Assembly (NCBI GenBank): GCA_029983575.1
Contig: JASBZE010000011.1
Span: 1 to 33,010 of the forward strand
DNA length: 33,010 nucleotides
Source of the DNA: Peptostreptococcaceae bacterium
GTDB taxonomy: Bacteria; Bacillota; Clostridia; Peptostreptococcales; Peptostreptococcaceae
Reading direction: 5' to 3'
The translations under genes were made by a program, and so were the position numbers. The notes under the pieces are model-generated. The model did not search any database and was not told the origin of the DNA. It saw only the letters and a list, made by a program, of their open reading frames with translations. Below are positions 1 through 8,710 of this stretch, one piece after another (position 1 is the first letter of the stretch; every line of letters begins with the position of its first letter).

Positions 1-80
1 TTAGTCCAACATTTGGAAGTCATCCAATCAACGGGGGGTTTTTAAAAGGAAAGAAATTTGACCTCTGCCTGCTAATTTAT

Positions 81-1178
81 TTAATTTTCGTATCCATATT
101 TTAGGTAATGGTTGATTTCATCTAAACTCATACCCTCGAGTCCGATTTTTTCAAGTGTTCTGCCGGTTTTCATAAAATCCTCTCCCATAAGGGCAGACCC
201 AAGATGAATTACTGAATCGGTAACCTTTGTTTCTATATCCAGTAGCTTTCCGAGCTCGCTGACTGTAACCATTGCAAATGGAGCATCTTCTATCAAATAT
301 CTGTGATTGAGTTCGTGCGGACCGTCAATAGGTAAAAATGCCTCCGTACTGGTTTGATAGCAATCATATAAATTATCTTTTCTCTCGCAGTACTTCATAA
401 GTGCTAGCCTATCTTTTATATCGAGTTCTTTAAATCCAAAAGCCCTACATACATTTTTTCTCTCGTCATCTACAATCTGTATTACATTTGCTACGGAAGG
501 AGTGATTCCTTCTCTGTAGTGGGCATGTTTTCCATAGTACTCAATTTTACCGGCGTTAAGTACCATAGGAGCGGGATGTGAAGCTAGATTACCGTTGTTT
601 AAGCTAGATTCCAGTACATTTTCTACTAAGTGAGAGCTTGGGTATAGTTCGCTGACTATTTCAAACATCTCTTCGCTGTAAATAGAAGGGAAAACACCAC
701 ACATCATATAGTCAATAAGAAGGGTTATATTTACGCCATCTGTTGAAAGTTTTCTAGCAGTGTATGGCAACGTGTGTAATTCAGCTATTTTTATACACTT
801 GGATTTAGAATTTTCCTTAAAAATCTTTGAAAAAACTAAGGCTCCTCCAGTGCTACCTGGAGCTAGTAGTATTTTTTCTCCATCTTCAATATATTTTGAC
901 ATCTCTAGAGCTATATTTTCGTGTGCATACGAAGGCACTGTTACAATTATTAGATCCTTATTTTTAAATGCAGATTTTTCTTCGCAGGTTATATCGTGTA
1001 TTTTTATTGGACCTTTTGGACCAACACCATATGCGTGAATTATCTTTGTTTCGATTATATCTTTAAAATGGTGCTCTCTCATTTTGTTTACATAAAGCGT
1101 TACCTGATGACCTTTTGAAGTAAGGTCGACAGCTGCTGCAAATGCACCATTACCGCATCCTACTACTGTTACCTTCAT
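81..1178 (-). CDS. NAD/NADP octopine/nopaline dehydrogenase family protein
   Basis: The 365-residue protein begins with a Rossmann nucleotide-binding fold: a beta strand followed by the glycine-rich GCGNGAFA motif at residues 8-15. The C-terminal half fits the opine dehydrogenase catalytic domain, including an NLASHPAPMVLN segment whose histidine corresponds to the family's proposed catalytic base. Family members reductively condense an amino acid with an alpha-keto acid, or run the reverse reaction, using NAD(P)H. The substrate cannot be told from sequence. An AGGAGG ribosome binding site lies just before the ATG. The gene stands alone and is divergent from the ClC gene. No terminator with a T-run was found after its stop codon. 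The family call is firm, but the physiological role is not known. Confidence 0.85.
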   Translation of the reverse strand: MKVTVVGCGNGAFAAAVDLTSKGHQVTLYVNKMREHHFKDIIETKIIHAYGVGPKGPIKIHDITCEEKSAFKNKDLIIVTVPSYAHENIALEMSKYIEDGEKILLAPGSTGGALVFSKIFKENSKSKCIKIAELHTLPYTARKLSTDGVNITLLIDYMMCGVFPSIYSEEMFEIVSELYPSSHLVENVLESSLNNGNLASHPAPMVLNAGKIEYYGKHAHYREGITPSVANVIQIVDDERKNVCRAFGFKELDIKDRLALMKYCERKDNLYDCYQTSTEAFLPIDGPHELNHRYLIEDAPFAMVTVSELGKLLDIETKVTDSVIHLGSALMGEDFMKTGRTLEKIGLEGMSLDEINHYLKYGYEN

Positions 1179-1282
1179 TACAGTACCTCCTTTTTAAAAT
1201 ATTAATAAACCAAAATAATTATACTACAATTAGCTTACTTTTTCCTTGAATTATAATTAAATACATAATCGCCTCTAAATTA

Positions 1283-1311
1283 TTGAAGTGTTTTAAAATC
1301 ATATGTATAAT
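1283..1311 (+). promoter_or_regulatory. Sigma-A promoter for the ClC-helicase pair
   Basis: A -35 box TTGAAG (1283-1288) and a perfect -10 box TATAAT (1306-1311) are separated by 17 bases. They lie about 70 bases upstream of the likely TTG start of the ClC gene, in the spacer between the two divergent genes. Confidence 0.65.
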
Positions 1312-1381
1312 AGATATAGTGGTAATTTTAAAGGAATTTAGAGTTTACCCATAGATATGATTTTTGAATGGGGTGTGTAGT

Positions 1382-2944
1382 TTGAATAATGATGATAGTG
1401 TTTATAATATACTAGATAGGGCGAGCTCGCTAAAGTACAAACTGATTTTGGATTCACTGCTTGTCGGTGTTTTTGCCGCGGTGGTCATAGTGTTGTACAG
1501 GTATTTGGCGAGTTTTTTTGGTGAGCATATTCTCGTTTATTTTCTTATTGCTAAATCAAAACCGCTGATTATTCTTGGATTAGTTGTAGGTTTTGCGATT
1601 TTAGCTTTTATCGTAAATAAGATGACCAAAGCGGAACCAATGATATCTGGCTCAGGTATTCCTCAGGTTGAGGGAGTGCTCAGAAGAAAATTAAGTTACT
1701 CATGGATAAAAGTTTTGATACTTAAGTTCTTAGGCGGCGTCATATGTCTTGCAGTCGGTATGTCTGTAGGTAGGGAAGGCCCTTCAATTCAGATGGGGGC
1801 TTGTGCTGGAGAGGCAGTATATACTAGGAAAAAGAGACTTGAAAGTGAGAAAAAATATTTGATAACAGCTGGTGCAAGTGCTGGTCTGGCAGCTGCATTC
1901 GGGGCTCCACTTGCTGGAGTTATGTTTGCACTTGAAGAAGTACATAAAAACTTCTCCCCGCTTATTTTAATTTCCTCAATGGTATCAGCAATAACGGCGG
2001 ATTTTGTAACTAAGAATTTTTTTGGTATAGTTCCATCTTTGGGATTTGATAGACTTGTTGTAATGCCATTAAAATATTATTGGGCATATGCAATCTTAGG
2101 ATTAGCGGTAGGAGTTAGCGGATACCTGTTTAACAACGGGATAATGAAATCAAAAAAAATATATTCAAATATGAAAGTAGATAGCTATTTCAAGATATTA
2201 ATACCTTTTATGGCATCTTTAATCATTGGGATATATCTTCCAATGCTCTCTGGTGGTGGTCATGATGCGATTATGGATGTTAAGGTGCACATTTATGCTC
2301 CAATAATAATACTAGGTCTTTTTGTAGTAAAATACCTATTTACTCTTGTTTGTTTTGGATCTGGAGTACCTGGGGGAATTTTCTTCCCTCTACTAGCAAT
2401 AGGATCTTTATTAGGGAATTTCTTGGGTGTAGTATTTGTTAAGTATCTTGGAATTCCAGAAGTATATTTAGTTAATTTCGTAGTTCTAGCTATGGCAGCA
2501 CATTTTGCCGCAACTGTAAAAGCGCCAATTACGGGAATTATATTGATTTTTGAGATGACGGGTTCCTTTGAACAGTTGTTGCCGCTTTCATTAGTTGTGT
2601 TTATAGCCTTGATAGTATCTGATATGATAGGTGTTGAACCAGTTTACGAATCATTATTAAGAGATGCCATCAAGAAAAATCCCGGCTCTTATGTTCCGGA
2701 AAAAGACAAGAAGACACTTATGGAGTTTTCCGTCAACTTAGATTCATATTGTGTAGATAAGATGGTTAAGGAAATTTCTTGGCCAGAGGAAATTTTGTTG
2801 GTAGCAATTTACCGGGATACTAAAGAGATTATTCCAAAGGGGATGACTAGGCTAAGAGAAGGGGATATGATAACACTTTTGACTGATCAAAGCAAGGCTC
2901 CTGATGTTTTAGAGTTTATGGAGTCGATAACTGAAACTCAATAA
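1382..2944 (+). CDS. ClC-family chloride/proton exchanger with C-terminal TrkA-C-like domain
   Basis: This is a polytopic membrane protein of about 520 residues with the three ClC selectivity signatures in order: GSGIP, GREGP (with the gating glutamate) and GSGVPGGIFFP. A LEEVHKNF segment keeps the glutamate pair that marks proton-coupled exchangers, so chloride/proton antiport is more likely than a passive channel. GREGP also argues against the fluoride-specific CLC-F subgroup. After the last membrane segment, roughly the final 80 residues look like a TrkA-C/RCK_C ligand-binding domain, which suggests gating by a small cytosolic ligand. The frame is open from a TTG at 1364. I choose the TTG at 1382 because GGGGTG (1370-1375) sits six bases before it and can pair with the 16S tail. 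The helicase gene follows after 20 bases, so the two are probably cotranscribed. Confidence 0.9.
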   Translation: MNNDDSVYNILDRASSLKYKLILDSLLVGVFAAVVIVLYRYLASFFGEHILVYFLIAKSKPLIILGLVVGFAILAFIVNKMTKAEPMISGSGIPQVEGVLRRKLSYSWIKVLILKFLGGVICLAVGMSVGREGPSIQMGACAGEAVYTRKKRLESEKKYLITAGASAGLAAAFGAPLAGVMFALEEVHKNFSPLILISSMVSAITADFVTKNFFGIVPSLGFDRLVVMPLKYYWAYAILGLAVGVSGYLFNNGIMKSKKIYSNMKVDSYFKILIPFMASLIIGIYLPMLSGGGHDAIMDVKVHIYAPIIILGLFVVKYLFTLVCFGSGVPGGIFFPLLAIGSLLGNFLGVVFVKYLGIPEVYLVNFVVLAMAAHFAATVKAPITGIILIFEMTGSFEQLLPLSLVVFIALIVSDMIGVEPVYESLLRDAIKKNPGSYVPEKDKKTLMEFSVNLDSYCVDKMVKEISWPEEILLVAIYRDTKEIIPKGMTRLREGDMITLLTDQSKAPDVLEFMESITETQ

Positions 2945-2964
2945 TATAATAAGAGGAGGTAGCC

Positions 2965-4845
2965 ATGAATTTAAATAAAAGTCAGATAGAAGCGGTAAGG
3001 CACATAGATGGGCCTTGTGTTGTTGTCGCCGGTCCTGGATCTGGTAAGACGAGGGTAATTAGCCACAGGATAGCAAATATGGTACTAAATAATTCAATAC
3101 CTCCTAAGAGAATACTAGCTATTAGTTTTACAAAGGCTTCGTCTGTTGAGATGAAGTCTAGAACTTGTGCCTTAGATAATAGTGGGCAGCTTGACAAGGT
3201 TAATTACGGTACGTTTCACTCAATTTTTTTCAGAATACTCAAGAGGTATTCGAATGTAAATATCAAAAATGTGATTGATGATTTTAAGAAAAAAGATATA
3301 ATATATTTCTTGGCGAGGCCTTTTTTAAATGACAATATCGACAAAGATGATGTAATGGATATAATATCGGAAATATCAACGGTAAAAAATGAGAGGTTAG
3401 ATCCAGCCAGCTTTAAATCTGAGGTCTTAGGTAAGGATTTTTTAAGTGTTTTCAATGGGTACGAAGCCTATAAGATGGAGAATGGGCTGCTTGACTTTGA
3501 TGATATGCTTTCCATGACTTATGATTTTTTAGTTGAAAACCCAAGCGTACTTGAGATAGTTAAGTCGGTTTTTAGATATGTATTGATAGATGAGTTTCAG
3601 GATATAAATAAAGTTCAGTTTGATATAGTAAAACTAATGGTTGAGGATCATAAAAATATTTTTGTCGTTGGCGATGAAGATCAAAGCATTTACGCCTTTA
3701 GAGGGTCAAGACCTGAGTTTTTAATTGATTTTGACAAGCACTTTAAAGGCGCGAAAAGGATAGTTTTAGATATAAATTACCGGTCGGCAAGGAGGATAAT
3801 AGCTAATTCAAACAAGCTGATCAAAAACAATAAGGTCAGAAACGAGAAGGTGATTACAGCTGATAGAGATGATCCGGGAAGGGTGATGATCGTCTATCCA
3901 GAAACCATGGAAAAAGAAGCTGATTTTGTCGTAGATGAAATAGAATCCAAAATAAAGTCTGGAGAAAACACAGATGACTTTGCCGTTATTTTCAGGACTA
4001 ACTCTCAAATCAGACCATATATAGATGCTTTTATCAATAAAAAAATCAATTTTATATTGAAAGATAGCGTAAATACTTTTTACAATCATTGGATTTGCGA
4101 TGATTTAATAACTTACCTAAGGTTAAGTCAGGCACTTCCGTCAAACGAGGACTGGAGAAAAGTCATAAATAAACCGATGAGATATATCTCTAAGTCGACT
4201 ATAGATGAAGCAGTGAGAAGCGAAAACTTTATTAAATCGCTATTGGAGAGTAGAGATCTAAATGAGTCACAGGTTGAAAATATTTTGGAGTTACTTGAAG
4301 ATGTAAAATACATGAGGAATTTGCCGCCTAAGGATGCTATAAAATACATTAGGGTAGCTATGGATTACAATAGGTATTTACTGGAGCTATCGACACAAAA
4401 CGGAGGAAATTTTATTTCATATACCGAGATTATGGATGAGTTTGAAGAGGCTAGCGAGAGGTTTACAAGCGTTAAAAAATTCTTGGAACATATAGAGATA
4501 ATAAAATCTGGAGAGGGAATAAAGAAGCTTAGCTCAAATTCTGGTGTTACATTGACTACTATGCATAGCTCCAAGGGACTTGAGTTTAAAAATGTCTACA
4601 TCAGCGGATGTATTAAGGGTATAATTCCTCACAAAAAGTCAATTGAGGGGCTTGGTAAGGATGAAGAAGAGAAAAAGATATTAAATATTGAGGAAGAGAG
4701 AAGGCTTTTTTATGTTTCGATGACCAGAGCTAAGGATTATCTCGTTATGTTATGTCCAAAGTCAAAACTTGGTGTCAAAACTAATAAGTCGATATTTATC
4801 CAAGAAATCCTAGAAAAAAATAAAATTAAACCTAGAAAAGAATAA
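2965..4845 (+). CDS. UvrD/PcrA/Rep-type superfamily 1A DNA helicase
   Basis: The 626-residue protein shows the SF1A helicase motifs in order. They are a Q-motif LNKSQIEAV at the N-terminus, Walker A GPGSGKTR (residues 23-30), Walker B VLIDEFQDIN, motif III GDEDQSIYAFRGS, motif V TTMHSSKGLEFKN and motif VI EERRLFYVSMTRAKD. It should be an ATP-driven 3'-to-5' DNA translocase in repair or replication restart. It is about 100 residues shorter than typical PcrA or UvrD (about 720-750) and lacks the long C-terminal extension that carries the RNA-polymerase-binding Tudor domain. It may therefore be a UvrD-like paralogue rather than the housekeeping PcrA. The start is well supported by AAGAGGAGGT nine bases upstream. 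Confidence 0.9.
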   Translation: MNLNKSQIEAVRHIDGPCVVVAGPGSGKTRVISHRIANMVLNNSIPPKRILAISFTKASSVEMKSRTCALDNSGQLDKVNYGTFHSIFFRILKRYSNVNIKNVIDDFKKKDIIYFLARPFLNDNIDKDDVMDIISEISTVKNERLDPASFKSEVLGKDFLSVFNGYEAYKMENGLLDFDDMLSMTYDFLVENPSVLEIVKSVFRYVLIDEFQDINKVQFDIVKLMVEDHKNIFVVGDEDQSIYAFRGSRPEFLIDFDKHFKGAKRIVLDINYRSARRIIANSNKLIKNNKVRNEKVITADRDDPGRVMIVYPETMEKEADFVVDEIESKIKSGENTDDFAVIFRTNSQIRPYIDAFINKKINFILKDSVNTFYNHWICDDLITYLRLSQALPSNEDWRKVINKPMRYISKSTIDEAVRSENFIKSLLESRDLNESQVENILELLEDVKYMRNLPPKDAIKYIRVAMDYNRYLLELSTQNGGNFISYTEIMDEFEEASERFTSVKKFLEHIEIIKSGEGIKKLSSNSGVTLTTMHSSKGLEFKNVYISGCIKGIIPHKKSIEGLGKDEEEKKILNIEEERRLFYVSMTRAKDYLVMLCPKSKLGVKTNKSIFIQEILEKNKIKPRKE

Positions 4846-4874
4846 AAGAAATCCTAAAAAAAATAAAAAAAGTG

Positions 4875-4903
4875 TTGACAAAGTATATTTATACACGTAT
4901 AAT
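4875..4903 (+). promoter_or_regulatory. Consensus sigma-A promoter of the T-box/amino-acid importer operon
   Basis: TTGACA (4875-4880) and TATAAT (4898-4903) are both perfect hexamers with an ideal 17-base spacer. The -10 region is part of an inverted repeat, TTATAC-AC-GTATAA (4889-4902). Transcription should start near 4910, just ahead of T-box stem I. Confidence 0.9.
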
Positions 4904-5111
4904 AGTTTTTAACAAAATAATAAGCCGAAGATAAAGAGAGTAATCTATATGAATTTCCCAGCGAGTCGGGGTTGGTGTGAGCCTGACATTGAAGTATATG
5001 ATGAAGAGAGCTTTTGAGGTTACCTTCAGAAATTTAGTATGTTGGTAGGTTTCCCGCCTTAAGGGTTTGAGTGGATAGTTATATCAATAAGAGTGGTAAC
5101 GCGGAATTTTC

Positions 5112-5146
5112 GTCTCTTGGCCTTAGGGTCAAGGGACTTTTTTATT
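5112..5146 (+). terminator. First T-box intrinsic terminator
   Basis: An 11-bp stem GTCTCTTGGCC / GGTCAAGGGAC (5112-5122 with 5127-5137) with loop TTAG is followed by a run of Ts from 5138. Its 5' arm overlaps the 3' half of the first antiterminator, as expected for a T-box switch. Confidence 0.9.
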
Positions 5147-5184
5147 ATATACTATCAACGAGAGTGGTAACGCGGAAATTCGTC

Positions 5185-5214
5185 TCTCGGTCCTTATGGG
5201 ATCGAGATTTTTTT
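5185..5214 (+). terminator. Second T-box intrinsic terminator
   Basis: A 10-bp stem, TCTCGGTCCT with GGGATCGAGA (5185-5194 with 5198-5207, including wobble pairs), is followed by seven Ts (5208-5214). It is preceded by its own T-box motif at 5162-5175 and forms a second switch in series with the first. Confidence 0.88.
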
Positions 5215-5239
5215 GTCTAGGCATAAAAGGGAGGATATT

Positions 5240-6052
5240 ATGAAATTATTAAAGAAAATTGGAGCAGGATTATTGGTTGCAGCACTTGCTGTAGGTGTAG
5301 TAGGATGTGGAAATAAGGAAGCTGAAAAAGATCAGATGGCAGCTATCAAAGAAAAAGGAACTCTAACAATAGGTACGAGTGCTGAATACGCGCCTTTTGA
5401 GTTTCACAGCGTTCAAAATGGTAAAGACGAGATCGTTGGTTTCGATATAATGTTAGCTAACGAGATAGGAAAGGAACTTGGAGTAAAGGTTGAATTTAAG
5501 GATATGGACTTTGATGGATTAATTCCGGCACTTTCTTCTGGTAAGGTAGACATGGTTTTAGCGGGAGTTTCTCCTACTGAGGAGAGAAAAGAAGCAGTAG
5601 ACTTTTCAAATATCTACTACGATGGTAAAAATGGCGTTGTAGTTAGAGAGGAAGATAAGGACAAATACAAGAGTGAAGCTGAAATTAAGGCATTAAAACT
5701 TGGAGTTCAAAAAGGTTCTATACAAGAGAACTACGTAATGAACAATTTAAAAGCAGAGAATGTAACTGCCCTAGCTCAAGTTCCAGAGCTTATGATGGAG
5801 CTTAAGAATAAAAATGTAGATGCGGTAGTTGTAAATGACACTGTAGGAATGATAAACGTAGGAAAGAACACTGGAATTGTAATGGCGAACATAGACCTTG
5901 GTTCTAACAAAGATGAGTCTATGGCAGCTGCTTTCCAAAAGGGAAATAACAAAGAATTAGTAGATTCAGTGAATACGGTAATCAAAAAGCTTAAGGACGA
6001 AGGAAAAATCGACCAAATGCTAAAAGATGCGGTTGCCATTGCAGTTAAGTAG
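5240..6052 (+). CDS. Polar amino-acid ABC transporter substrate-binding lipoprotein
   Basis: The 270-residue precursor starts MKLLKKIGAG and has a hydrophobic segment ending in the lipobox VVGC, so it should be lipidated on cysteine and anchored outside the membrane. The mature part is a family 3 solute-binding protein (HisJ/GlnH type), with GTLTIGTSAEYAPFEF at its start and GFDIMLANEIGKELG after it. It delivers a polar amino acid to the permease encoded next. The frame extends back to 5213, inside the second T-box terminator, so that start is impossible. The ATG at 5240 has AGGGAGG upstream and starts a proper signal peptide. The substrate is not certain; the T-box specifier region suggests glutamate or arginine. 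Confidence 0.93.
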   Translation: MKLLKKIGAGLLVAALAVGVVGCGNKEAEKDQMAAIKEKGTLTIGTSAEYAPFEFHSVQNGKDEIVGFDIMLANEIGKELGVKVEFKDMDFDGLIPALSSGKVDMVLAGVSPTEERKEAVDFSNIYYDGKNGVVVREEDKDKYKSEAEIKALKLGVQKGSIQENYVMNNLKAENVTALAQVPELMMELKNKNVDAVVVNDTVGMINVGKNTGIVMANIDLGSNKDESMAAAFQKGNNKELVDSVNTVIKKLKDEGKIDQMLKDAVAIAVK

Positions 6053-6064
6053 TAGGAGGTACAA

Positions 6065-6733
6065 ATGAGATTTGGAAAACTAGTGCACTATTATCCCCTA
6101 TTTTTAAAGGGGATAGGTGTAACTATATATTTATCTTTTATAGCGTTAATATTAGGATTTATTGTAGGGCTGTTATTCGCTCTGATGAGATTATCAAAAC
6201 ATAAGATATTGAGGGCTATTTCTCAGATTTATGTTGAGGTTATCAGGGATACACCAATAGTCGTACAACTTATGATAGCATATTTCGTATTGCCTAAAGT
6301 ATTTGACTTTCACTACCCGGATATATTTCATATGAGCGAGGCATTTACTTGTGGTGCTATGGTTATGTTCCTAAATTCAGGAGCATACGTAGCTGAGATT
6401 ATCAGGGGTGGAATCCAGAGTATCGATAAGGGACAAACTGAGGCGAGTAGGTCTTTGGGACTTGGGTACTGGCCAACTATGAGATATGTAATCATACCAC
6501 AGGCGATTAAGAATATATTACCAGCACTTGCTAACGAGTTTATTTCATTGGTAAAAGAGTCTTCTATTATGTACTTCATAGGTATTAAGGATATCATGTC
6601 AATGGCAAATACGGTTAAAAACAATATGTATTCTGCGACAGAGCCGTATTTATTTGCAGCCTTGCTTTACTTTGTGATCACATTTACTCTATCTAAATTA
6701 GTAGGTAGGTTTGAGAAGAAATTAAATGTGTAA
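6065..6733 (+). CDS. Polar amino-acid ABC transporter permease (HisM/GlnP type)
   Basis: This 222-residue integral membrane protein begins with a hydrophobic segment after GIGVTIYLSF. It carries the permease EAA loop, EASRSLGLGYWPTMRYVIIPQ, which docks on the ATPase. It has the size and hydrophobic pattern of the 4-5 helix His/Glu/Gln/Arg permease family and probably works as a homodimer, since no second permease is encoded nearby. It lies 12 bases after the binding-protein gene and is preceded by TAGGAGG. It should form the membrane channel of the importer with the neighbouring gene products. Confidence 0.93.
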   Translation: MRFGKLVHYYPLFLKGIGVTIYLSFIALILGFIVGLLFALMRLSKHKILRAISQIYVEVIRDTPIVVQLMIAYFVLPKVFDFHYPDIFHMSEAFTCGAMVMFLNSGAYVAEIIRGGIQSIDKGQTEASRSLGLGYWPTMRYVIIPQAIKNILPALANEFISLVKESSIMYFIGIKDIMSMANTVKNNMYSATEPYLFAALLYFVITFTLSKLVGRFEKKLNV

Positions 6734-6750
6734 AGGATAAGGAGAAGAAT

Positions 6751-7473
6751 ATGATAAAATTAGTTAATTTAAAAAAATCATTTGGAGACTTAGAGGTGCT
6801 AAAGGGTATAGATTTAGAGATAAAAAAGGGCGAGATAGTCGTTATTATCGGTCCAAGTGGTTCAGGTAAATCAACTGTTTTAAGATGTATGAACCTACTT
6901 GAGGAACCTACTTCTGGAGATGTCATTTTTGAAGGAAAAAGCTTGATGGAAAACAAGAAAAATATTGATAAGATAAGAGAAAATATAGGTATGGTATTCC
7001 AAAATTTCAACCTATTTCCTCATAAGACTATCTTAGAAAATATTACTCTAGCTCCTATTAAGCTAAAGAAGTTCAGCCCTGAGGAAGCTAAAGAAAAGGG
7101 CATTAAGCTGCTTGAGAGGGTAGGTCTTTTAGATAAGAAGGACGCGTATCCAAATCAGCTTTCAGGTGGACAAAAACAGAGGATTGCAATTGCTAGAGCA
7201 CTATGTATGGAACCCGATATGATGCTGTTTGACGAGCCTACTTCAGCTTTAGACCCTGAGATGGTAAATGAAGTTCTAGACGTTATAAAAGAGCTGGCAA
7301 AAGAGGGTATGACTATGGCAATAGTTACTCATGAGATGGGATTTGCTAAAGAGGTTGCAGATAGGGTGTTATTTGTAGATGGTGGAGTTATATTAGAAGA
7401 TGCTCCTCCCCAAGAAATATTTTCTAATCCTAAAAACCCTAGGACTAAGGAATTTTTCGATAAGATCCTTTAG
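6751..7473 (+). CDS. Polar amino-acid ABC transporter ATP-binding protein (GlnQ/HisP type)
   Basis: The 240-residue ATPase has Walker A GPSGSGKST, a Q-loop VFQNFNLFPH, the ABC signature LSGGQKQR, Walker B MLFDEPTSALDPE and the switch histidine in VTHEM. The LFPHKTILEN and DEPTSALDPEMV wording is characteristic of the polar amino-acid importer subfamily. It powers uptake through the permease encoded 17 bases upstream. It is the last gene of the T-box operon and is followed by a strong bidirectional terminator. Confidence 0.94.
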   Translation: MIKLVNLKKSFGDLEVLKGIDLEIKKGEIVVIIGPSGSGKSTVLRCMNLLEEPTSGDVIFEGKSLMENKKNIDKIRENIGMVFQNFNLFPHKTILENITLAPIKLKKFSPEEAKEKGIKLLERVGLLDKKDAYPNQLSGGQKQRIAIARALCMEPDMMLFDEPTSALDPEMVNEVLDVIKELAKEGMTMAIVTHEMGFAKEVADRVLFVDGGVILEDAPPQEIFSNPKNPRTKEFFDKIL

Positions 7474-7511
7474 AAAATATTATTAGAGTCCTTACTTGAA
7501 ATTAAATATAT

Positions 7512-7563
7512 AAAAAGTCACAATTAGGTATGTGTCAAAAAGGTACCGAAATTGTGACTTTTT
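7512..7563. terminator. Bidirectional terminator between convergent operons
   Basis: A perfect 14-bp stem (7512-7525 with 7550-7563) carries an A-run on its 5' side and a T-run on its 3' side, so it can work for the importer operon on + and for the methyltransferase-like genes on -. A short inner GGTA/TACC pairing lies inside the loop. Confidence 0.9.
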
Positions 7564-7582
7564 TATTTGCTTTATTTGCTTT

Positions 7583-8629
7583 CTATGCATCTAAACTTAT
7601 TTTATCAAGCTCTTCATAACTTATACGACCTGCCCTTATAGCTGACTGTAGATTTTCTACAGGAGTGTCATTTGTGCAATCACATCCAAAATCACAGAGG
7701 TAGTTATTATAAGGCCTCATATCCTTGAGAAGTTTAAGTGTTTGCCTTCTAATAGTTTCAGGAGATTCATTTTCCAGTAGCTCCACCGGATCTAGGTTTC
7801 CTATAAGGACGATGGACTCAGGTATTTGAGGCATTATTTCATTAAAATCTAGAATTTGATCCAAGCTTATAGCATCTATATGACATTTTAGCATTAAATC
7901 AAGAAAATCCCTTGTGTCCCCGCATATATGTAGGCTCTTCCAAACGTGGATCTCATCATAAATGGTGTTCAAATTGTCAACGACGTATTTTTGAAATCTT
8001 TCTCTGTTTAGTGTTACTGTTGCTGGCTCGGCTATGGAAATGAGTTGAGCACCGGCTTCTTGCAACTTTAAGGCGAATTTTCTAATCAGATCAGTAGTAA
8101 ATTTTAGTAGTTTTTCTACAAATTCTACATCTGTGATCAACTTGCCGAGTAGATTAGTAGCCCCTGCTAACTGTACTGCCAATGTAAATGGACCTTGAAT
8201 TGATGTATACATCGGCTTATCTATATTTTTTGATATTAGTTTGTGAGTTTCTATATTATTTCTAAGCCTGGTGTTTTTTTCAAAATCCGGCATTTTAAGG
8301 TTCTCTAAATCTTCCATTTCAAGTATATTGTGCTCAAGAACAGATGGAAAATCTTTGTCGTATTTTAAAATCTTTTGACCTAGGACTTCAGAGAAGAGTA
8401 TTCCGTCACAGAGGGAGTATGTGAAATCGGCAGTGAATGTAGAATCCATTACCTTAGCGAGTTCAAGCTGGAGTTTGGGGCTATTATAAACGTCATAGGC
8501 ATTTTTGTGTATTAGATACAAACCGTTGACCGCCATATCTGGAAGAAAAAAACCTCTTGGCTCGCTATTTATATATTCGAGTAATGTCATCTCTCTAAAA
8601 CTTTTTTTATCATTCTCATTATCTTTCAT
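7583..8629 (-). CDS. Uroporphyrinogen-decarboxylase-superfamily protein, MtaA-like (paralogue 2)
   Basis: The 348-residue protein belongs to the URO-D/MtaA/CmuA superfamily. It has HICGDT (His234, Cys236) and a C-terminal GCDC (Cys316), which match the H-x-C...C zinc ligands of methylcobamide:coenzyme M methyltransferases such as MtaA. It also has FGCDCTNDTPVENL in place of the usual G-C-x(5)-P-x-EN segment. It is therefore better read as a zinc-dependent methyl-group transferase of unknown acceptor than as haem-pathway HemE. It is very similar to the neighbouring 8768-9802 product, with roughly three-quarters or more identity by eye. Differences cluster at the N-terminus and around residues 100-125. 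An AGGAGG site precedes the ATG. No corrinoid protein or methyltransferase partner is encoded beside it. Confidence 0.8.
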   Translation of the reverse strand: MKDNENDKKSFREMTLLEYINSEPRGFFLPDMAVNGLYLIHKNAYDVYNSPKLQLELAKVMDSTFTADFTYSLCDGILFSEVLGQKILKYDKDFPSVLEHNILEMEDLENLKMPDFEKNTRLRNNIETHKLISKNIDKPMYTSIQGPFTLAVQLAGATNLLGKLITDVEFVEKLLKFTTDLIRKFALKLQEAGAQLISIAEPATVTLNRERFQKYVVDNLNTIYDEIHVWKSLHICGDTRDFLDLMLKCHIDAISLDQILDFNEIMPQIPESIVLIGNLDPVELLENESPETIRRQTLKLLKDMRPYNNYLCDFGCDCTNDTPVENLQSAIRAGRISYEELDKISLDA

Positions 8630-8710
8630 ATTTACCTCCTATCTCTAGTATTTTTTAGCATTTTTTATATAGCCATTTTCTTATTATGGGCTTTATCTAG
8701 ATGCTTATTT

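Larger units (their letters stand above)
4918..5214 (+). ncRNA. T-box leader with tandemly duplicated antiterminator/terminator
   Basis: The leader has the T-box landmarks in order: an AGAGAGTA element in stem I (about 4937), the apical AGCGAG...GTTGGTGTGAGCC region, the specifier side, a stem III region, and the tRNA-acceptor-binding T-box GAGTGGTAACGCGG (5091-5104). T-box leaders bind a cognate tRNA and let RNA polymerase read through when the tRNA is uncharged. The specifier area reads GAAGAGAGC (5003-5011). If the common GAA-codon-A pattern holds, the codon is GAG (Glu); a one-base shift gives AGA (Arg). After the first terminator a second copy of the T-box motif (5162-5175) and a second terminator follow, without a second stem I. 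The leader controls the downstream amino-acid importer. Confidence 0.9.

Noticed and set aside
1..80. Left edge contains a short open frame on + (about positions 3-107).
   Set aside because: It has no start in the window, no recognisable family and runs into the end of the opine-dehydrogenase gene; too little sequence to call a gene fragment.
760..1038. 92-codon frame on + inside the opine-dehydrogenase gene.
   Set aside because: It is the complement of a well-supported coding gene, with no ribosome binding site and no domain.
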